Source of the DNA: Paenibacillus hamazuiensis
GTDB taxonomy: Bacteria > Bacillota > Bacilli > Paenibacillales > NBRC-103111
Reading direction: 5' to 3'
DNA: 64,000 nt
NCBI RefSeq assembly: GCF_023276405.1
Contig: NZ_JALRMO010000001.1
Span: 2,852,001-2,916,000 of the forward strand
Shown here: positions 60,879 through 64,000 of the stretch, one piece after another
Layout: each line of letters begins with the position of its first letter
Numbering within the stretch: the first letter of the stretch is position 1
Notes under the pieces: model-generated
What the model saw: the letters and a program-made list of their open reading frames with translations, nothing else
Databases searched by the model: none
Told to the model about the DNA's origin: nothing
Position numbers and translations under genes: made by a program

Positions 60879-62363
60879 TCAGCGCTGCATCGGCTCTTCA
60901 AGTCCAAGCCGCTCGTACTGCTCGGCGGGCGCATCGTGCTCCTGCATCAGGCGTACCAGGTGCCCGACCATCTTCGCTTCGGCCTCGGGATCGCGGACCG
61001 GCTGCCGCTGCTGCGGATCGGCATGCAGGTCGTACAGCAGCGTCCCGAAGTGATGGGCCGTATGCCGCGAGGCCGCCGGAATTTTCAGCGTGCGGACCCC
61101 CTTCGTGAACGAAAACGGTTCCGCCAGCTCCAACTGCCTCAGCTCCTCTGCGCTGAACATCGACGCCATGTGCGTCGGCATCAGTGTGTAATTGTAAAGC
61201 GGCGTATTGTCGGAGCGCGCCGGAGCGCGCATGTACACGTAGCGCCCGTCCGTGCAGTTGACGTGGCCGCCGTGCATGCCGAACAGCACGGCCTCGCGGG
61301 CGCGGTCGTCCCCCCGCAGCGTCTCGCGCAGCGGAATACCCTGCATGTCGCCGGTTGCGTCGGCGCCGAAGAAATCGAGCAGCGTCGGCGCCAGATCGAT
61401 CATTTGGGTCAAGCCGCCGCACCGTTCCCCCTGCCGCCCTTCGCGCGGGTCCCACATAAAGAGCGGAGTGCGGGCAATTTCGTTGTAAAACGGCATGATG
61501 TTTTTGCCCCACCAGTCGTGCTCGCCGAGCAGGAAGCCGTGGTCGGTCGTGACGATCAGCATCGTATCCTTCCACAAATCGCATTCGTCCATCACGTCGA
61601 GGACGCGGCCCAAATAGGCGTCGCACATGCTGAGCAGCGCAGCGTACTCATACCGGCAGTGTTCGACTTCATCCCGCGTCTCCTGTACGCGCTGGTAAAG
61701 TGGCCAGTCGAAATGCTTTCCCGCGTATTCGTGTGGGTACAGCTCCTTATAGCGCTGCGGCGAAAAAAACGGCTCATGCGGGTCGAAAGCCTCGATTTGC
61801 AGCAGCCAGCGGTCTTCCTTGCCGTTCATGCGGATAAATTCGATCCCCCGCGCAAACGTTTCGGCTTGCGGATGAAGCTCCTCCTCCGCCATATATTTGC
61901 GATTGATCCAGTCCTGGCGAAACAGCTTCGCCCGGTAGCCCTGTACGTCACCGACATGGTCGGGAATGTCCGGGTCCGCCACTTCGCCTTTCCACGGATC
62001 GCCCTCCTGCCCGCGGATAAACTCCCACGTGCTGTACTGGCTGTGATACGTCGCCCCTCCGGGCTCCCAATAATGATAATGGTCGCTGACGAGATGCGAA
62101 TAAACGCCGTGCTCCCCAAGAATAGCGGGCATCGAGTCGTCGAACGGCTCGAGCGGCCCCCAGCTGCGGTGCAGGAAGTTGTACCGTCCCGTCAGCAAAT
62201 CGCGGCGGGCCGGCATGCAGGGCATGCTGCCCACCCAGTTGTTGTCGAAGGTGACGCTTTTGGCCGCAAGCCGGCTGAAATTCGGCGCATGCACGCCTTC
62301 GCCCCCGTAAGGGGGCAGCATATGCCGGTTGAGCGAGTCGAACATGACGATGATCGCTTTCAA
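60879..62363 (-). CDS. Sulfatase (Cys-type), second of the pair
   Basis: A 494-residue cytoplasmic arylsulfatase-family hydrolase. The formylglycine site is C49 in MPCMPARRDLLTGR (C-x-P-x-R), the N-terminal metal ligands are in VMFDSLNRHMLP, and the others lie in TTDHGFLLGEHDWWGKN. No signal peptide. The start is a TTG at 62363 with GGAGGAGG upstream, 23 bases after the preceding sulfatase stop. Its place after a binding-protein gene suggests removal of sulfate from an imported oligosaccharide. It needs a maturase (anSME or FGE) that is not in this window. Confidence 0.88.
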   Translation of the reverse strand: MKAIIVMFDSLNRHMLPPYGGEGVHAPNFSRLAAKSVTFDNNWVGSMPCMPARRDLLTGRYNFLHRSWGPLEPFDDSMPAILGEHGVYSHLVSDHYHYWEPGGATYHSQYSTWEFIRGQEGDPWKGEVADPDIPDHVGDVQGYRAKLFRQDWINRKYMAEEELHPQAETFARGIEFIRMNGKEDRWLLQIEAFDPHEPFFSPQRYKELYPHEYAGKHFDWPLYQRVQETRDEVEHCRYEYAALLSMCDAYLGRVLDVMDECDLWKDTMLIVTTDHGFLLGEHDWWGKNIMPFYNEIARTPLFMWDPREGRQGERCGGLTQMIDLAPTLLDFFGADATGDMQGIPLRETLRGDDRAREAVLFGMHGGHVNCTDGRYVYMRAPARSDNTPLYNYTLMPTHMASMFSAEELRQLELAEPFSFTKGVRTLKIPAASRHTAHHFGTLLYDLHADPQQRQPVRDPEAEAKMVGHLVRLMQEHDAPAEQYERLGLEEPMQR

Positions 62364-62386
62364 GGTGTTCCTCCTCCTTCCCCTTC

Positions 62387-63760
62387 CTAACAACGAGGCA
62401 CCGGCCCGTTCGATATGTCGGCCCGGCGCTCCGCTATCGACGCGCAGCGCTGCCCGCCGGCTCTGGATACAGCCGGCACAATGACAGGAGCCTGCTCGCC
62501 GGCCTCCATCATCCTCGCGATCAACCGCTGCCGCAGCTGCTCCGTAACCGCTTCATAGCTGTCCATGCCGATCAGGTTCGTGAGCTCATGCGGATCCGCA
62601 TGAAGATCGTACAGAAACTGCTCCTCGTATCGGTCTGCACCTGCATCGTTCCAGCCGCTTCGTTCCGGAGCGTGGATAGCGTATTTCCACCGGTCCGTGC
62701 GGATCGCGCGGGCGACCTGGGATTCGCTGATCTGAACGAAAACTTCGGAGCGTCGCTCCGACTTCTCCCGCCGGATAAGCGGCATTACCGACCGGCCCTG
62801 CATATGAGCCGGCACCGGGATGTCCGCTGCGTCCAGCAAGGTCGGCGGCAGATCGATCAAGCTGACGAGCTCGCGGATTTGGCCGCCGTTCAACCAATCC
62901 GGCCCGGTCATCGCGCACGGAATTCGAATCGAGCTTTCGTGGCAGGAGCGCTTGTACTCGCTGTTCCGCGTCTTGAAATGGCAGCCGTGATCCGAGGTGA
63001 ACAGCACGAGGGTCCGCTGCTGCAGGTTCAGGCTTTTCAGACAGTCCAGCAGCCTGCCCAGCGCCTCGTCGAGCCGCTTTACCATTCCACAGTAGCCGCC
63101 GAGATGCTGGGGGGCCGTCCCTCCGAGCGCCTGCAAATCCGGCGGCATCCATTTCCCCGCGTACATTTCCTCGTAGCCGTCCGGGGCCGGGTAATTGTCG
63201 GTATGGTTTTGATGATGCGGCTCCAAATAAGAAAGGAACAGGAAAAACGGATCGTCCCGGTGCCGGTCGATGTAGCGGATCGCCGCATCCGTCTGCGCGT
63301 CGACCCGGTAGCCGGGAAGCTTCACCTCCCGGTTGTCGTTGTCGTACAGCACCGTATCGTAGGCGTCCGAAGAAAATTCGAGGAGGTTTGCGGCCAACCA
63401 CTCCTCATAACCGCCCCGCTCCTCCTGCGGCACCGGCTCGTGCGCGGCGAGGTGCCATTTGCCGATATAACCGGTCGCATACCCCGCATCCTTAAAATAA
63501 TGCGCGAGCGTGCGGCTGCCCGGCGGCAGCGGAATGCCGTTGCGGTAGCAGCCGGACGCCGTCGCATACAGTCCGGTTTGCAGGCACGAGCGCGCCGGTC
63601 CGCACACCGGCTGGCAGGTGAAAGTGTTGAACAGATGGGTGCCGGCTCGCGCCATCCGGTCGAAATGCGGCGTAAGGCCCAGCGGGTTGCCGTGCGCGCC
63701 GGTCGTATCCCACCGCTGCTGGTCGGTAAAAAACACGATCACGTTCAGTTTTTCCGTCAT
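62387..63760 (-). CDS. Sulfatase (Cys-type), first of the pair
   Basis: A 457-residue sulfatase with FGly site C53 in QPVCGPARSCLQTG, metal-site Asp residues in VFFTDQQRWDT and FTSDHGCHFKTRNSEYK, and GYIGKWHLA with conserved Lys and His. No signal peptide. The ATG at 63760 begins 16 bases after the binding-protein stop. Its C-terminal 40 residues lack family likeness. Together with the next gene it probably desulfates one oligosaccharide at two positions. Confidence 0.88.
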   Translation of the reverse strand: MTEKLNVIVFFTDQQRWDTTGAHGNPLGLTPHFDRMARAGTHLFNTFTCQPVCGPARSCLQTGLYATASGCYRNGIPLPPGSRTLAHYFKDAGYATGYIGKWHLAAHEPVPQEERGGYEEWLAANLLEFSSDAYDTVLYDNDNREVKLPGYRVDAQTDAAIRYIDRHRDDPFFLFLSYLEPHHQNHTDNYPAPDGYEEMYAGKWMPPDLQALGGTAPQHLGGYCGMVKRLDEALGRLLDCLKSLNLQQRTLVLFTSDHGCHFKTRNSEYKRSCHESSIRIPCAMTGPDWLNGGQIRELVSLIDLPPTLLDAADIPVPAHMQGRSVMPLIRREKSERRSEVFVQISESQVARAIRTDRWKYAIHAPERSGWNDAGADRYEEQFLYDLHADPHELTNLIGMDSYEAVTEQLRQRLIARMMEAGEQAPVIVPAVSRAGGQRCASIAERRADISNGPVPRC

Positions 63761-63776
63761 GGATAACCGTCTCCCG

Positions 63777-64000
63777 TCATTTTTTTAGCGCGGCATAATC
63801 CTGATCCGTGTAATCCTTCTTCGGGTCCCAGTTCGGAAAGCTGAAATCGGAAGCGTCGACTTTGGCTCCGCTTTGCTTCACTTTCTCGAGGCCGTCCTTA
63901 AAGCCCTTGGCCATCTTCTCGTTATATGCCCTAAGCGCACTGTCGGGATCCTTCTCGGCTCCCATGATGATCGCCTGCAAAAGCTCGTTAAAGCTCGGCT
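63777..64000 (-). CDS. C-terminal end of a sugar ABC transporter substrate-binding protein (start outside the window)
   Basis: About 74 residues of the C-terminus (FNELLQAIIMGAEKDPDSALRAYNEKMAKGFKDGLEKVK, then NWDPKKDYTDQDYAALKK) of the kind found at the end of sugar-binding lipoproteins of this class. It is followed by the two sulfatases 16 bases later. The rest of the gene lies past the right edge. Confidence 0.75.
   Translation of the reverse strand, partial: PSFNELLQAIIMGAEKDPDSALRAYNEKMAKGFKDGLEKVKQSGAKVDASDFSFPNWDPKKDYTDQDYAALKK

Overview
The window reads as chromosome of a spore-forming, low-to-mid GC Gram-positive rod of the Paenibacillus type. The grounds are AGGAGG-type ribosome binding sites, many TTG and GTG starts, two YheC/YheD-like ATP-grasp spore coat proteins, a UgtP-like glycolipid synthase, a YkoP-like polysaccharide deacetylase, a Bacillus-type Fur box, and very many two-gene-permease sugar ABC systems with large YesN-like AraC sensors. 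The genus is inferred from style and gene content; no rRNA, tRNA or taxonomic marker is present. Region by region: 1-731 is the start of a sugar-binding lipoprotein that runs off the left edge. 847-2310 is a GTP cyclohydrolase II-like gene and a Zn-ribbon protein preceded by what looks like a class I cyclic-di-GMP riboswitch with its own terminator. 2.4-5.3 kb holds an AT-rich patch with an APH-like kinase, an unclassified PD-(D/E)XK protein and an ArsR/DUF2087 regulator. 5.5-7.8 kb is a secreted PL6-type polysaccharide lyase. 8-13 kb is an envelope cluster (deacetylase, MFS carrier, MGDG-synthase-like glycosyltransferase, ATP-grasp). 13.3-16.5 kb is a Fur-controlled siderophore importer without its own ATPase. 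16.5-20.2 kb has a YdjC deacetylase with a histone-like basic tail, a glycosyltransferase, a C40 peptidase and an orphan response regulator. 20.4-27 kb is a purine/nucleoside salvage operon: a PotABCD-style ABC importer, nucleoside hydrolase and adenine deaminase. 27.3-37 kb is mixed housekeeping and regulators. 37.2-42.7 kb is an acid-sugar operon (DapA-like aldolase, GntR, enolase-superfamily enzyme, two-subunit class I fumarase/tartrate dehydratase) with a near-perfect palindromic operator, next to a mutarotase. 42.8-48 kb has a chemoreceptor, four GNAT enzymes and several decayed genes. 48.6-64 kb is a pectin/sulfated polysaccharide utilisation region: a YesN-like AraC sensor and an LplABC-like importer, then a GH4 alpha-galacturonidase-like enzyme, a PL22-like oligogalacturonate lyase, a di-iron ferritin-like protein, an AraC regulator, and two Cys-type sulfatases behind a second binding protein. 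How the parts work together: most of the window feeds outside polymers and small carbon sources into the cell. Lyases and sulfatases trim polysaccharide, ABC importers carry the oligomers in, GH4/PL22 and the acid-sugar operon break uronates down, and AraC, GntR, CcpA and Fur-type sites control them. The most unusual material is non-coding. It comprises a five-unit, exactly 113-bp tandem array whose stem-loops covary between units (54724-55309), a 416-bp quasi-palindromic element with terminal inverted repeats abutting a stop codon (48223-48638), a five-copy short repeat cluster (60546-60770), the riboswitch (2122-2310), and a gene whose 3' half has been inverted (46081-46605).
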